NCBI GenBank assembly: GCA_944472155.2
Contig: OX235275.1
Span: forward strand, 58,297,228 to 58,361,227
Direction: 5' to 3'
Source: Trichobilharzia szidati
Lineage: Eukaryota; Platyhelminthes; Trematoda; Strigeidida; Schistosomatidae
Length of the DNA: 64,000 bases
Position 1 is the first letter of the stretch. Every line of letters begins with the position of its first letter. A program made the position numbers and the translations under genes. A model generated the notes under the pieces. The model was given only the letters and a program-made list of their open reading frames with translations. It searched no databases and was not told the DNA's origin. Shown here piece by piece: positions 48,248-58,997 of this stretch.

Positions 48248-49205
48248 ATAATAATAATAATTTGCTTTATTCCAGAAACAGTACTAGTGGTACAGTGTAG
48301 AATTTTCTACAAAATTTGCATCTAATTTTATCAAACATTTAAAATGAGTATTAAACAAACAAAAAAAATCTAAAGACACCAACAGCAAAAAAAAAACAAC
48401 AGGATAAACACAAAATAATTATAAATGCGAAAAAGTACCAAGAGGTAGAAAGGAAAATAAAAATCATATAATAATAACTCAATATTGGATAGTGGAAGCT
48501 ATGATGTGTTTATGCATGGTGACAGTAAAGCTATAGTCATACAAGAAGTAATGAAATGATATTTAAGAATGTTTATCGCCAAGATGATCAGTTAATTTAG
48601 GTTAAAACAAACACTAAACAAACATAAAATAACATTTCAGGGTTGCTGTTTTGTTTTTTATTGTCAGGTCTAGTGCATTGTTTGTAGTGGAAGTGTGAGT
48701 AATCCTGCGTAATACAAAATTTTAGGGGTGATAATGGAGTTCACAACCAATGACTGTCAGTTTAATATTGCCGAAAAAAATAAAAAATAAGAAAAAAAAC
48801 AACCACAAAAACTAATAATTACATGATGGTTAATGGCAGGAAAATTTGTACTACTCATAGTGCTAATAGAGTCGGAACCAGTGGATACACAATAGAAGGA
48901 ATATAGTAAAGTACAAAAAAGGAAGCCAATGTTAATAATTTAGGTAGCTAAGTATGTTTGAGAAGGAGTTCACTATAGAATACAAAATAAGAGAGAAATA
49001 AAAGAACCTAAAATTATGTTGTTAATAACAAAGCAAGTCATAGGTTTCACGCTTAACATTGTCTCTGTCGCTTAGAACACGGGCCAAGTATGGTGTCGTT
49101 GAGTTCCTGTACTTGGTTGTACGAGCATAGATTATTTTATACTGATTTCTGGTTTTACTTGATGAGATACAAGGAGAGAGTTGGGAATAGTGAGGGTGTA
49201 GCGAA
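48248..49205 (-). mobile_element. CR1-like LINE 3' fragment, antisense
   Basis: Minus strand: a short coding end (SLHPHYSQLSPCISSSKTRNQ and NSTTPYLARVLSDRDNVKRETYD, about 49205-49022), homologous to the C-terminus of the CR1 at 53363-54298. A long A-rich 3' region follows, then 'actgtttctggaataaagc' and an AAATTATTATTATTATT tail at 48248-48265. Inserted between two Sm-alpha units. Confidence 0.82.
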
Positions 49206-49362
49206 TCACTAGCGAGCATCAGATTAATTTTCAAGAGTTGGTTTGTAAGGGTTAGATTTGTTTTCAAGAGTTCGTCAACGGATTGCTTTCAGTTAGAGAA
49301 CCATTGAAAACCCACTAGACAGTATTGGATAGCTGTTTCTTCCTAGCTTGAGAATCCTCAGC
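49206..49362 (-). repeat. Sm-alpha type 2, 3' part, antisense
   Basis: Minus strand from a GGAAGAAACAGC core relic through 'ggttctctaactgaaagc' to 'aatctgatgctcgctagtga', the end of the unit, where CR1 begins. Confidence 0.7.
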
Positions 49363-49600
49363 CGCGCTAAATCACAAAATGGTATAAGTTAGGATTCATG
49401 AGTTGGCCATTGAGGAGTGGCTGAATGGTATACCAGCTTGCCTCGTAACCGGAAGGTCCTGGGTTAGAACCCCCTGGTGTGGTTGTGTACTGCCTATGAT
49501 TCACAAACTATGATGAAACAGCTGTCCAGTACTCCCTCGATGGTTTCCAATAGTTCTCCAACTGATACCAATTCTTTGTTAAACTCGTAAATACAGATCA
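49363..49600 (+). repeat. Sm-alpha type 2 element
   Basis: 'gccgcgctaaatcacaaaatgg', head GAGTGGCTGAATGGTATACC (49427) with B box GGGTTAGAACCCC, a core relic CTATGATTCACAAACTATGATGAAACAGC, and 'agttctccaactgatacc'. Inverted relative to the preceding copy. Confidence 0.75.
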
Positions 49601-51165
49601 TGTATATGTATTATGATCTCAATAATTCGGTTTCTAAAGGGAACAGTGGTAAGATTCCCCCTTCTCAAACTGCATAAATTGCAAATTGTGATGAATTCGT
49701 TCACATCAGCTGCCATCTCAAATCAAATATCATCAAACTCTCAATACTTCTCAAATAATGGAAAACATTTATAGCTCAGATGAATGTAGTTAGTGCCACT
49801 TTACCACATGTACTAGATCCTTTAATTGGAAAGCCTGCTTTCGCCCTACAAACCATTCACCTCAAAAGACACAATCACAGTGAAAATGTACAACTATAGA
49901 AGAGACTAGCACACACGTTCACACCAATACACCTTCCAGATGTGTTTGTCAACAGTTAAGAATGAATACCCAGTCGATAATTATTCTTAATAAATAATTG
50001 AAACATATATATTTTATCAGTGTCATTTCTGGAATGCAGTATCAATTATGAAAGTTATTAAACGCTAATTTTTTTTCAAAAATTAAAAAAAAAGCATCCA
50101 TCTCACAGTGGATCAATAAAAAAAACAACACCATTCATACTGTATATATTCGTCCCAAGGTCATAATACACACATATTACTTTCATTACTATTCATTTAA
50201 ACAATATGATTATGATTAAGAGCACAGTATTTAATCAATAAATGAGAAAGTATTTTATATATGTGTGTATGTTATGTACTGTTAACCTGTGTGTATGTGC
50301 ATATATACGTTATTCAACAATTATTTGAAAAAAAGATTCTCATCCAATAGTTTCTATTGTACATTGAATATATATATTGAAAGTGGCACACAATTTAAAA
50401 AAAGTGAAAAATATTGACCAATCAGAATTAAGAACACATGATAATTGTAGTTTTAAGTATAATTTGTTTTTGCTTATATATCTTGAAATGAAATGAAACA
50501 ATGTTATATTGTTCTAATTTCTTTATTATTACTATTATTATTAATATTACTATTATTTAATAAATATATAAGATTAGAAAGAATAAGGTAATCTAAACCG
50601 ATAGTTAGTGGTTTTCAATTATACGATTAGAAGAGATGAAGAGGCGACCATGGTGACAGACAACCCCGCACGTTTGCACACACACACACTCACAAATACA
50701 CATAAACACACTAATATACATACGCAAGCCTATACACACACACGCATACCTCCATAAATATCCTGTAGAGTACAAATGAATAAGGCATTTTAGTACATAA
50801 TATTATGAAAAAAGAGTGATACATTCATAACATTCATACATCTATAGATATATATATATATAAATAAGGTATCTATTGTTCTCACAATTGATCTGGGCAA
50901 TAAGGGAAACAAAACCAATTTGAAGGCAACAAAATAAAAGAGAATAAACAGATTGGAAAACAAAACAAAACGATTTCCCTATAAACAAAGTACAATCATT
51001 GCCTGTCTAAAATTAGTAGGACATCATGTCTATTTCCTATGTGGATGATATATCAGATGGCCAAGGGATATTTATATTTGCTAAAATACTTGGGAGGTAA
51101 GTCCATTTCGTGTGTTTTTGTGTGTGTGTGTGTGGTTGGGTGGGTGACTGAATTTGTGGATACTT
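49601..51165. other. AT-rich DNA with simple repeats
   Basis: About 1.5 kb without a transposon or supported gene. CA-rich patches at 50678-50745, an AT run at 50847-50862, and a TG run at 51116-51134. It may be host intergenic DNA. Confidence 0.5.
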
Positions 51166-51348
51166 TTTTCTACTAGTATTGATTTTTACGGGATGGGGTT
51201 GCTAGCCTTATGCTCCACAACCTTCTCTCTTTACCAGCCTTATTACTGGCTTAGTAAGGTAAAGGAGTGCGTTGGCGGCCAGGAATCGAACCCTGGACCA
51301 CATGAGTGGTTGGCGAGCTTTCTACCACTGTGCCACTTTGAAACTTGA
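51166..51348 (-). repeat. SINE-T1, 3' part missing, antisense
   Basis: Minus strand: GTGGCACAGTGGTAGAAAGC head, B box GGGTTCGATTCC, 'ctttaccttactaagccag', 'ggctagcaaccccatccc'. The RTE-like tail is absent. Confidence 0.75.
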
Positions 51349-51359
51349 GTTTTATAGTT

Positions 51360-51996
51360 GTCTTCGTTCTCTCCTATTTGTCGTAGGGGTGGCAGAATTC
51401 TTCAGATATCTAGGACAGGTGTTGAATCATTCCTATTACACGTGTTTGTAGTTGATTCGATAAACAAATCTTCGGTTATCAGTCTCTTACCCCACCATGC
51501 TGTTACATTAGATTTTAAAACTGTCGTCTTATCCCATTCTATGCTGTATGGTTGTGTGTAACTGCGTGTAGTAAGTGGTATAGCTGAACTATTCTCTAGA
51601 TTTCTTATCTTTATGCACGTACGTCTAAGTATTAAAAAATCCACTATACCATATTTAGAACGTACTTTATGTGATGAAAATAGTGTCAGACATGAAATAA
51701 CTAAACTTCTTTGCACCACTAAATAAACCATTTCCTGCACCCTTACAGCATCAAACTTTATTGTTATTGTATTTCTTATATTTATAATCCTCTCAACTTT
51801 TTGTTTATGTTTATTTTTTTCTTTCATAAGTGTGGATATAATTTAGGCTGTATTATAACTGTTAATTTTGTGTTTCCCCTCACTATACTATATCAACAGA
51901 ACATTAGATCCAATAATCTATAACATGCTAAAGTTTCCAAACTGAACCGACAATACCGTTTGAAACAAACTCACTGGTATTATTATTATTATATTT
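51360..51996 (-). mobile_element. PLE-N C-terminal coding part, antisense
   Basis: The frame at 51827-51402 ends with IEWDKTTVLKSNVTAWWGKRLITEDLFIESTTNTCNRND, the typical C-terminal helix region after the GIY-YIG domain of another PLE type. It is cut off from its endonuclease by inserted CR1 sequence. A TTATTATTATTATA run at 51979-51993 may be the tail of a further CR1 scrap. Confidence 0.65.
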
Positions 51997-52004
51997 AATA
52001 ATCT

Positions 52005-52202
52005 CAATTCGTGCTTCAAATATTTTTGACTTTATATCGTAAATGTGGACAAATTCCTCCGGTTAATTTCGTTTTAAGTTTTAATTTTATTTATATTTTG
52101 AGTAAATTAGATGCATGATATTGTGACAAATGCTGAGAATTCCATTCTGTATTACAAGTACTGTTTTTGGAATAAAGTAGATTATTATTATTGCTATTAT
52201 TA
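52005..52202 (+). mobile_element. CR1-like LINE 3' tail fragment
   Basis: Last 200 bp of a CR1: 'aatgctgagaattccattctg', 'ttacaagtactgtttttgg', 'aataaagtagattattatt'. Matches 54580-54655. AATAATCT at 51997-52004 and 52203-52210 flank it as a probable target duplication. Confidence 0.75.
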
Positions 52203-52700
52203 AATAATCTAGATTTTGCTGCCAGGTTTTTATGCTCCGCTAGTCTGACTACCCCTGTTCTACTACTTTGACTTATGTATTTGACTTGACAATCATTCAA
52301 GCACGGTAATACACAAACTAAATTGTTTTGTTTTATTGGCTCCACTGGCAGGATCCTTTAACCGACGAAGCTTCTTTCTAATTGCGTTTGTGGGTTTGAA
52401 TGCCACTTTTATTCCTGCGTTTATTGTTAAGAATTCACCGTAAGGTTTTCGAGGTTCCTTCTTTGTAGGGAATTACTACTGATGATTTAGATTCCTTATT
52501 GATAGTGTTGTCATTATCCTGCGCATATTTGACATGCATGTCGTCATTAGTATTACTATTATTATCACTATTACTATTATTATTACTTATTTTATTTTTA
52601 CATTTCCCTACATACTTTCTGACTAATTTATCAGGGTAATTATTAAGTTTCAAAGCTTCTCTTATATGCCTTACTTCCTGTCTTAGATTTTCCTTGGTAC
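52203..52700 (-). mobile_element. PLE-N linker and endonuclease, antisense
   Basis: Minus strand: IREALKLNNYPDKLVRKYVGKCK, an Asn-rich run (NNNSNSDNNSNTND) made by AAT/ATT triplets, SVVIPYKEGTSKTLR, a frameshifted KVAFKPTNAIRK-like segment, then VCVLPCLNDCQVKYISQSSRTG and VVRLAEHKNLAAKSR. This is a GIY-YIG with CLNDCQVKYI in place of the other families' CxC-GA-YI. Its glycine (YIG) is S. Dead copy. Confidence 0.75.
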
Positions 52701-52934
52701 TACTTAGTTTTTGTGCTACTACTTAGTTTTGTGGAAAATTCTACTACCCCTACGACGATAAATAGGAGAGAACAAAGAAAACTATAAAACTGAAGTTTCG
52801 AAGTCGTGTGATTATAATTGATGTTATGATTATGAACAATAATGAATTGTGTTTGAAACGTCATCCAGTAATTAATACTGTTTCACTCACTGTGTGATTC
52901 ATCTAATAAACAAACTAATATGGAATCTCTTTAT
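52701..52934. other. no recognised feature
   Basis: Includes 'tacttagtttttgtgctactacttagtttt', a local duplication. Otherwise nothing seen. Confidence 0.35.
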
Positions 52935-53345
52935 GTTCTTTGAAGTCTTTTCAAGCTGTCTTTGCGACTTCTCATAGACTTTCGTCTCCTTTCAATACGA
53001 TCACTTCGGAAGTGACGCAAAAGGTATTGCTTACTATTTGGGTTACACTCGACGGCTTACTTGATGCGTGATATTGCCAAACAGTCTCCTCCGCATGTAT
53101 CTAATCTACCTTAGTTTCTTTCTGTATGTTTGTTAGATGACAGTATCGTAGTTTGCTTGGCAGCAGAGTTTCTGATTGGTAGTCTATACTGGCCGGCGAT
53201 GGATGTAGATGTTGATAAAAGCCTGCAGAAGCCTGATGTAAATGCCTTCAGTGATGCATACACCAAGTCTCTAAACTATATTGAAACAGTACTGAGTGAC
53301 TTGAAATTAAAAATCGAAATCTCGTTCTATGACAAAAACTGAGTC
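52935..53345 (-). mobile_element. RTE-b LINE remnant, antisense
   Basis: The complement of 'ggttacactcgacggcttac' and 'cagtctcctccgcatgtatc' follows the RTE-b order (compare 760-830). The remainder to 53345 is too degraded to place precisely. Confidence 0.5.
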
Positions 53346-53354
53346 CAGGGTCAC

Positions 53355-54660
53355 TAACTGGTTTGCATTCCTACATTTCTAACAGAATGCAGGACACCGT
53401 ATACAAAGGTAAATCATCCTCTGCTGTACTCACTGAAGCTGGTGTCCCTCAAGGTGCTGTACTCTCCCCACTTCTCTTTTCTTTCTTTCTACGTAACTTA
53501 CCATCTTCAAAAGACAATAATTTTGTCAAATATGCTGACGACCTGACTGTATCTTTGCCTGTCAAATGTCAAAGTGACTGCTCCAAACTAAATGGCTCTC
53601 TGTCAGAAATCAGCCAGTGGTCCAAAGAAAACGGTTTCACCTTAAAACCCTCCAAATACCAAACAGTCAATTTCACCTTTAGGCATAAATCCGACCTAAA
53701 CAAACTGGTTGGCTCTCACGAGGTGTGCAACATAGATGGCACTGAAATAGAAACCAAGTCGGAAATCAAATACCTAGGCGTCATTCTATCTGCTGATCTT
53801 TCCTGGTCGTCTCATATCTTGACGATTTCTAAGAAAATATTCCTTCTTACCTTCTACATCAAGAAGTTAAAACATTCTGGTATAACCCAACCCTTACTCC
53901 TACAATTCGTTAATTCTCGCAACCTGCCTATTATTCTCTATTGCTCCTCCTTAGTTTTCCCCGGGCTACTGAAAAAAGACTATAACATATTACGCAGGAT
54001 GCTAAAGGTTGTCAGCAGGGTAAGCAACGTGCCACTTAACCAGCTTCTTAATATTCTGGTCGACAGGCACATGGACTCATGTGAAAAATGGGCCAAATCT
54101 ATTTTATCTAACTCACACCACCCTCTTCACTCACAACTCTCCCCTTGCATCTCATCAGGCGAAACCAGAAGCCTATATAGAAAACTATATGCTCTCACTA
54201 GCAAGTACAAAAACTCAACCATACCCTACTTAACTCGTGTTCTGTGTGATAAAGAAAGCATTAGGCGTGACACCTATAATTCATTAAATAGTAAGTAGAA
54301 CAACTGGACCTCGTCTTTCCAAATCATATCATTTATAGGTACAACATTTTCTTTCTTATCCTATTCTCTCTCACTCTTTTTTTCCGTTATGTGCTGCTTT
54401 GTCTCTTTCTCCCGCTTACGCCAATAAATATGATAGCACCTACTTTTCTAACACCTTGAAACACTGTTCAGCTTTGGCTTTGCTACCGACATGCCAATAT
54501 GTTGTTGTCATAATGAACTCAGATTTCCTTAATCTATGTAGAATTCTATTCATTGATAATGTACTAACTGGATGCAATACTGTAGTAAAAATGCTGAAAA
54601 TTCCATTCTGTATCACAAGTACTGTTTTGGAATAAAGCAAATTATTATTATTGTTATGCT
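53355..54660 (+). mobile_element. CR1-like LINE, 5' truncated
   Basis: Coding from the RT palm to the C-terminus (53363-54298), then a 0.35-kb 3' region ending 'actgttttggaataaagc' and AAATTATTATTATTG. It is the best-preserved LINE in the window: the frame has no interruption. It lacks the endonuclease and the first RT motifs. Confidence 0.87.
53363..54298 (+). CDS. CR1-like reverse transcriptase, C-terminal 311 residues
   Basis: RNA-directed DNA polymerase of a CR1-like LINE. Visible: SYISNRMQDTVYKGK, motif B EAGVPQGAVLSPLLFS (26-41), catalytic YADD (57-60), LNGSLSEISQWSKENGF, EIKYLGVILSADLSWSSHI, the thumb-like region to 220, then the C-terminal segment PLHSQLSPCISSGETRSLYRKLY and NSTIPYLTRVLCDKESIRRDTYN. 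Motif A and everything upstream is missing through 5' truncation, and the first codon (TTG) is internal. The open frame suggests a fairly recent insertion. Confidence 0.85.
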   Translation: MHSYISNRMQDTVYKGKSSSAVLTEAGVPQGAVLSPLLFSFFLRNLPSSKDNNFVKYADDLTVSLPVKCQSDCSKLNGSLSEISQWSKENGFTLKPSKYQTVNFTFRHKSDLNKLVGSHEVCNIDGTEIETKSEIKYLGVILSADLSWSSHILTISKKIFLLTFYIKKLKHSGITQPLLLQFVNSRNLPIILYCSSLVFPGLLKKDYNILRRMLKVVSRVSNVPLNQLLNILVDRHMDSCEKWAKSILSNSHHPLHSQLSPCISSGETRSLYRKLYALTSKYKNSTIPYLTRVLCDKESIRRDTYNSLNSK

Positions 54661-54978
54661 GAGTGTCGTAGATTTCAGAGTAAAAGAATGTCTGATTGGC
54701 TTTTTCGATCCTAGATGGCTCTGATATCATTATCTGTGCTGCTTGTAGTTAAATCTATATCTCCTAAAGAAATTTATTAGTATCTATTGATTTTCTTGTT
54801 GATTGATTATCTTTATCACTTCTATTTTATATATACCCTCTTGAAGTCCTGTTTCCTCATGCGTCTTCCCCAAAAACCTGTTAGCGTTTGTTTGTAGATT
54901 TTTGAGCGTCCCTGAATTGGATAGCTGTAGTCTGTCTATGTTACAGGTGGCTACACGTGAAACTAACTGTTATTCACA
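54661..54978. other. no recognised feature
   Basis: AT-rich flank after the CR1 tail. No gene supported. Confidence 0.4.
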
Positions 54979-55001
54979 ATATATATATATATATATATAT
55001 T
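54979..55001. repeat. (AT)n microsatellite
   Basis: Alternating AT run of about 22 bases. Confidence 0.9.
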
Positions 55002-55189
55002 TACAACGTCTAGGATAAAACATTTTATGTAGATCGTTAGAAAATTAATGTCCATCGTTTGACTGTCAATCCTTAAACTAGTGCTTCTTGACAGTAAACA
55101 AAAGGGCGCTTTTCTTATGAAAATATATTGGGAGAGAAAACACAAAGAAATGTGAACCGCTGCTAACCGTTTGAGTCATCTACTGCTTG

Positions 55190-55432
55190 ATGTTGCGTAC
55201 GTCAGTTGTTCGCCGGTAGAAGGCTTGACATCTATTTGCGTAGTGCCACGAGCGATCTTTGACCGACTCCCTCCTAAACCTCTCTAAGACCAGTAAAGAA
55301 GGAAGATTGGGTGAGAGACTAATGACCCAACTTCATAAAAGCAAAAGCCACTGTAACCGAAACTTCAAAGCTCTAGCTTTGAGTCCTATGCTCCACTTGG
55401 AACCTAAAGGAATAAAATTTTAAAAAATCAAT
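55190..55432 (+). repeat. SINE-T1, old copy
   Basis: Degraded head; 'aaaggaagattgggtgag'-type middle, 'ccactgtaaccgaaacttcaaag', and the RTE-like end 'tttgagtcctatgctccac' with an AAAATTTTAAAA tail. Confidence 0.65.
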
Positions 55433-55639
55433 AAAATTAAAACTACCTGATGATAAACCGATCTCGTACAGCCCTTGGTTGTGAAATTTTCGTTCAGGTA
55501 GCAGGCCATGACTGAGGTTGAAATAAAAAAATTGAATTAGTGGCTTCTGAATAATCAGCTGACCTGCCGGAGTCCCTTGAACATCACCCTGAACATCTTC
55601 GAATATTACTATATGTTTTATGTTGAAAATAATGTAAAT
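55433..55639. other. no recognised feature
   Basis: Short interval without a supported feature. Confidence 0.35.
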
Positions 55640-56025
55640 CACTAGTGACTTGCCCTATTCAGGTGGGTAGTTGCCTGGAGTTCTAGTGAGAAGTCGTGAC
55701 CAGTAGGGTGCAGCAGGTAAAAGGTGAGGACAAATACTCGCCGAAGACATTGGCTAGGGGTCGCGCTATGTCGTGAATTGGCAGAATTTAGAATTCATGG
55801 ACCATTGGATCGGGTCCCAGTGGCTTAATGGCCTACGAGCTCGGCTTGTAACCAGAAGGTCCTGGGTTCGAACCCAGTGGTGTTGGTGCATACTGTGAAG
55901 AGTCTCAAACTAGTCGAACGAAAAAGCTATCCAGTACTACCAGGTTTTCCAATAGTTCTCTAACTAATGTCATCTCATGATGAAAATCCTGTAATCAATC
56001 AAATCCCTACAAACCAACACTTGAA
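55640..56025 (+). repeat. Sm-alpha type 2 element
   Basis: 'ctagtgacttgccctattc', 'ggagttctagtgagaagtcg', 'gggtgcagcagg', head CCCAGTGGCTTAATGG (55819) with GGGTTCGAACCC (55865), a core relic CTGTGAAGAGTCTCAAACTAGTCGAACGAAAA, and 'ctctaactaatgtcatctc'. The GGACGAAAC part is disrupted. Confidence 0.77.
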
Positions 56026-56244
56026 TACTATTGATTTTATTTGCATGAGAATAAGTAGTTCAGACACTAGATGAGGGATTATAATCACTCTTAATGTCTT
56101 GTTTCCTGTCAAATCGGACATCAAATATGATCAGTCTATGCGTTTTTTATTTCGCGCCATCATCGATAGTTGATGAATTGAAACAGTTTGCTGGAGTTTA
56201 ATTGCCTAAAAGAATAGTTCTTATTTCATATAATACACACAGTG
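56026..56244. other. no recognised feature
   Basis: AT-rich interval. Confidence 0.35.
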
Positions 56245-56485
56245 AAATTGTTTTTATTCCTTTACGTTCCCACTGGAACATAGGGCTTCAAGCTGGAGTT
56301 TTTGAAATTCCGGTAGCAGTGGTGTTTATTTTTAAGAGATGGGGTTGCCAGTCTCATGTGCAACCTTCCCCTTTTACTGGTCTCATTGCTTACTTAGCGA
56401 TGTATTGGAGTGCGTTGGCCCCCGGGGATAGTGCGCCAAACCACCTGCGTGGTTGGCAAGCATTCTAGAGCTGTGCCACCGACAC
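56245..56485 (-). repeat. SINE-T1, antisense
   Basis: Minus strand: GTGGCACAGCTCTAGAATGC head, a degraded B box, 'gcttgaagccctatgttcc' near 56290-56270, and an A-rich tail (complement of 'tttttattcctttacg'). Confidence 0.75.
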
Positions 56486-56870
56486 ATACACACAGTGATA
56501 TGAAATCGTTTATTTATGGATGACATTTCGAGAACAATTTTGTTGTTCATAATGATATCAAGGTGTGCTCACATCAAATTCAGATTTTATTTCTTCGGTC
56601 TCATTTTTTCTTAAACCTTGATTTTCTTGTTAGAATCAGTCGCATTTTCGAGAGAAAGGAATTTAGTTATGTGTAGGGTGATTGATCCTAAAAAATATGA
56701 CCAACTTAGGGAAATCCCCAGCAATTGCACTGTTTACACTGATATAAAATCACTTGACAGAGTGGGATTACGCTACAGTTCTTAAAAGGAGCATACTTCG
56801 GTTAAAGACGAACGTAGATATCTGATTTCATGTTCACCGAAACCAGCCCGCCCTTCACTTCTGGGTTAAC
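56486..56870. other. no recognised feature
   Basis: Fragments like 'gattgatcctaaaaaatatg' have no match in the window. A PLE palm relic around 56690-56780 is possible ('tgtttacactgatataaaatc', reading VYTDIKSL) but too short to claim. Confidence 0.3.
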
Positions 56871-56985
56871 TACTGGCTAGTGAGCTAGACGAATCTGTAG
56901 AGTGCGTCAACCGAGAGTCGAACTTAAACCATGTTCGTGGTTTTCGAACATCCTACCACTAGACCACTGATGTGCAGGCAGTACA
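56871..56985 (-). repeat. tRNA-headed SINE remnant, antisense
   Basis: Minus strand: CAGTGGTCTAGTGGTAGGATG (A box) and AAGTTCGACTCTC (B box). Only the head region remains. Assignment among the SINE-T types is open. Confidence 0.55.
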
Positions 56986-57049
56986 GTATACACCAGACAC
57001 CAATAGGACAGATGTGTAGAATAGTACTACTAGTACACTCGAAGGATAA

Positions 57050-57290
57050 TAAATAACATGGGCCATTGAATCGAGTCCCAGTGACTAAATGGTATACGAC
57101 CTTTCCTTGTAACCAGGAGCTCCTGGGTTCAAACCCTCTGGTGTGGGTGAGTACTACCGATGCCTACCAAACTAGGATGAAACAGTGGTCCAGTACTCCA
57201 ATGCTGGTTTTCGATGGTTCTCTTACTGGTATCCATCCGTTGTAAAACTCGAAAAACATCTAATCCTTACAAATCAACTGTTGAGAAGTG
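57050..57290 (+). repeat. Sm-alpha type 2 element
   Basis: Head CCCAGTGACTAAATGG and B box GGGTTCAAACCC, a core relic CCGATGCCTACCAAACTAGGATGAAACAG, 'gatggttctcttactggtatcc'. Confidence 0.72.
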
Positions 57291-57734
57291 TATAGACAAA
57301 ATCTAAAAGTTATGTGAGTACACCTGAACTCTAAACATCACCAATAAATGCATAGTACTGTATCACTGTGCGTATATGTTTTATAAAAAAATAAAAAATT
57401 ACTCTTTCACGGAAGCATATTGCCTATTTCTAATTGTATGATAGACAAATAGGTTTTTGAAGAATTTCTACTCAAAATTAGTGAGATTAAAGTGGGTTAA
57501 AATAAGGAATGGTTTTTTGTAGACTGAAGTCTAACATCTGACAAAAAATAAAGTACACTGATATTCTTCTGTCACTAAATTTAGAAGACCAGATTTGGTT
57601 AACTCTAAAGACATTAAAATAAGCTTTGATTCCACGTTCATATAGTAATATTCAGAAAGGATATTCACAAGAATGTATGGAAGACTTTATTTAAACAATA
57701 AGCTAATTTTCAAATTTTCGAGAGTTAGTTAGTT
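57291..57734. other. no recognised feature
   Basis: AT-rich interval without a supported gene. Confidence 0.4.
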
Positions 57735-58062
57735 ACAGAGTTTCATCATGAGCTGACATTGGTTAGAGAACCATTGGAAAACCTGGGAGTACTGGACAGC
57801 TGTTTCGTCCAAGTCCGGGTCCCGTCATCACTACGCACCCACTGTAGGGGGTTCGAACCCAGGACCCTCTGGTTACAAGGCGAGTTGGTAGACCATTAAG
57901 CCACTGCGACCCGATCCAATGGCCAGTCCATGAATTCTGACTTCTGCCAATTCACGATACAGCGCAAACGCTAGCCAATGTCTTTAGCGAGTATTTGTCC
58001 TCCCCTTCAACCTGCTGCACCCTACTGGTCACGATTTCCCACTAGAACCCCAAGTAACTACC
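57735..58062 (-). repeat. Sm-alpha type 2 element, antisense
   Basis: Minus strand: 'ggttctagtgggaaatcg', 'gggtgcagcagg', head TCGCAGTGGCTTAATGG with GGGTTCGAACCCC (57850), core relic GTGATGACGGGACCCGGACTTGGACGAAACAG, 'ctctaaccaatgtcagctc'. Confidence 0.78.
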
Positions 58063-58079
58063 TACCTGAATAGGGCCAG

Positions 58080-58165
58080 TCGCCAGTGGTTCTCTAACCA
58101 ATGTCAGCTCATGATGAAACCCTGTAACCAATCAACCAAATCCCTACAAACCAATACTTGAATTT
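58080..58165 (+). repeat. Sm-alpha type 2, 3' piece
   Basis: 'gtggttctctaaccaatgtcagctcatgatgaaaccctg' layout and 'accaatacttgaa': the last part of a unit, inverted relative to 57735-58062. Confidence 0.65.
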
Positions 58166-58189
58166 CAAGAGTAAGTTTGTAGAAATTTG

Positions 58190-58415
58190 ATCTCTTTCAA
58201 GTTTAATCATGGATTGATATCTGTTAGAGAACTAATGGAAACCAGCTTGTAGTACTGGACAGCTGTCTCACCCTAGTCTGAGACTCATCTACAGTACGCA
58301 CCTACACCAGGGGGTTAGAACCCAGGACCTTCTGCTTACAAGGCAAGTTCTTTGACCATTCAGTTACTGGAAACTTATTCAATGGCCCATGAATTCTAAT
58401 TTATACTTTGTAAAT
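58190..58415 (-). repeat. Sm-alpha type 2 element, antisense
   Basis: Minus strand: TTTCCAGTAACTGAATGG head with GGGTTCTAACCCC, core relic CTGTAGATGAGTCTCAGACTAGGGTGAGACAG, 'ctctaacagatatcaatcc'. Confidence 0.72.
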
Positions 58416-58754
58416 AGTTGTTCCTATGGTTTCCTAGAGACACATTCGGCTACTTAAGAATTCGCTTTTGACATCACCCTTTTGAAATCGTTTGCGTGTG
58501 ATCGATTTTTTAAAGTAACGCATGCTAGTTAGTGAAGAAGACGACACTGAGACAACCTTCACCTCTCAATGAGTTCTTACAGTGGTTAGTTCAAGAACTT
58601 CGGGTCTTGCAGTCAATACATTTCCATTCATACTATGTGTGTCATCAGATATGCAGCTGGATGCTAGACAGTCTGTCGTTATTTTATACGATCATTCTGC
58701 TCCCAGAAGACATCATTATCGTGTTTGTTTTAAGGACGCCATTTAAAACATATC
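58416..58754. other. no recognised feature
   Basis: A 78-codon frame at 58532-58768 has no family motif. It may include the missing, decayed N-terminal end of the H4-like pseudogene. Confidence 0.35.
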
Positions 58755-58997
58755 TGGTTACCTGTTAAAGATGGTAGGCATCTGGTGAAAGAAGGACCCG
58801 CTATCTACCACCTAGCTCTTGATGGTAGCAATGTGAAATGCATCCCTAGCAACATCTACGAAGATACTTCTAGTATCCTGGTGGTATCCTTTAAGACCGT
58901 TATCCGTGATGCAGCGACATACAGCAAACATGCCAAAAGGTATCACGTGACCTCTATGGATGTTGGCATTCATCAGCAAAGTGTAGCTGAACCCTAA
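58755..58997 (+). pseudogene. histone H4-like pseudogene
   Basis: The frame aligns along the H4 fold. GPAIYHLALDGSNVKCIPSN corresponds to KPAIRRLARRGGVKRISGL (one residue longer), NIYEDTSSILVVSFKTVIRD to [20 protein letters not shown], and AATYSKHAKRYHVTSMDV to AVTYTEHAKRKTVTAMDV. H4 is a nucleosome core protein and is extremely conserved, so loss of the basic RRLARRGGVKR patch and many substitutions rule out a working H4. The C-terminal LKRQGRTLYGFGG is not readable. The start codon at 58785 is GTG and has no meaning. No introns are seen, as expected for H4 or a retrocopy. Confidence 0.72.
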
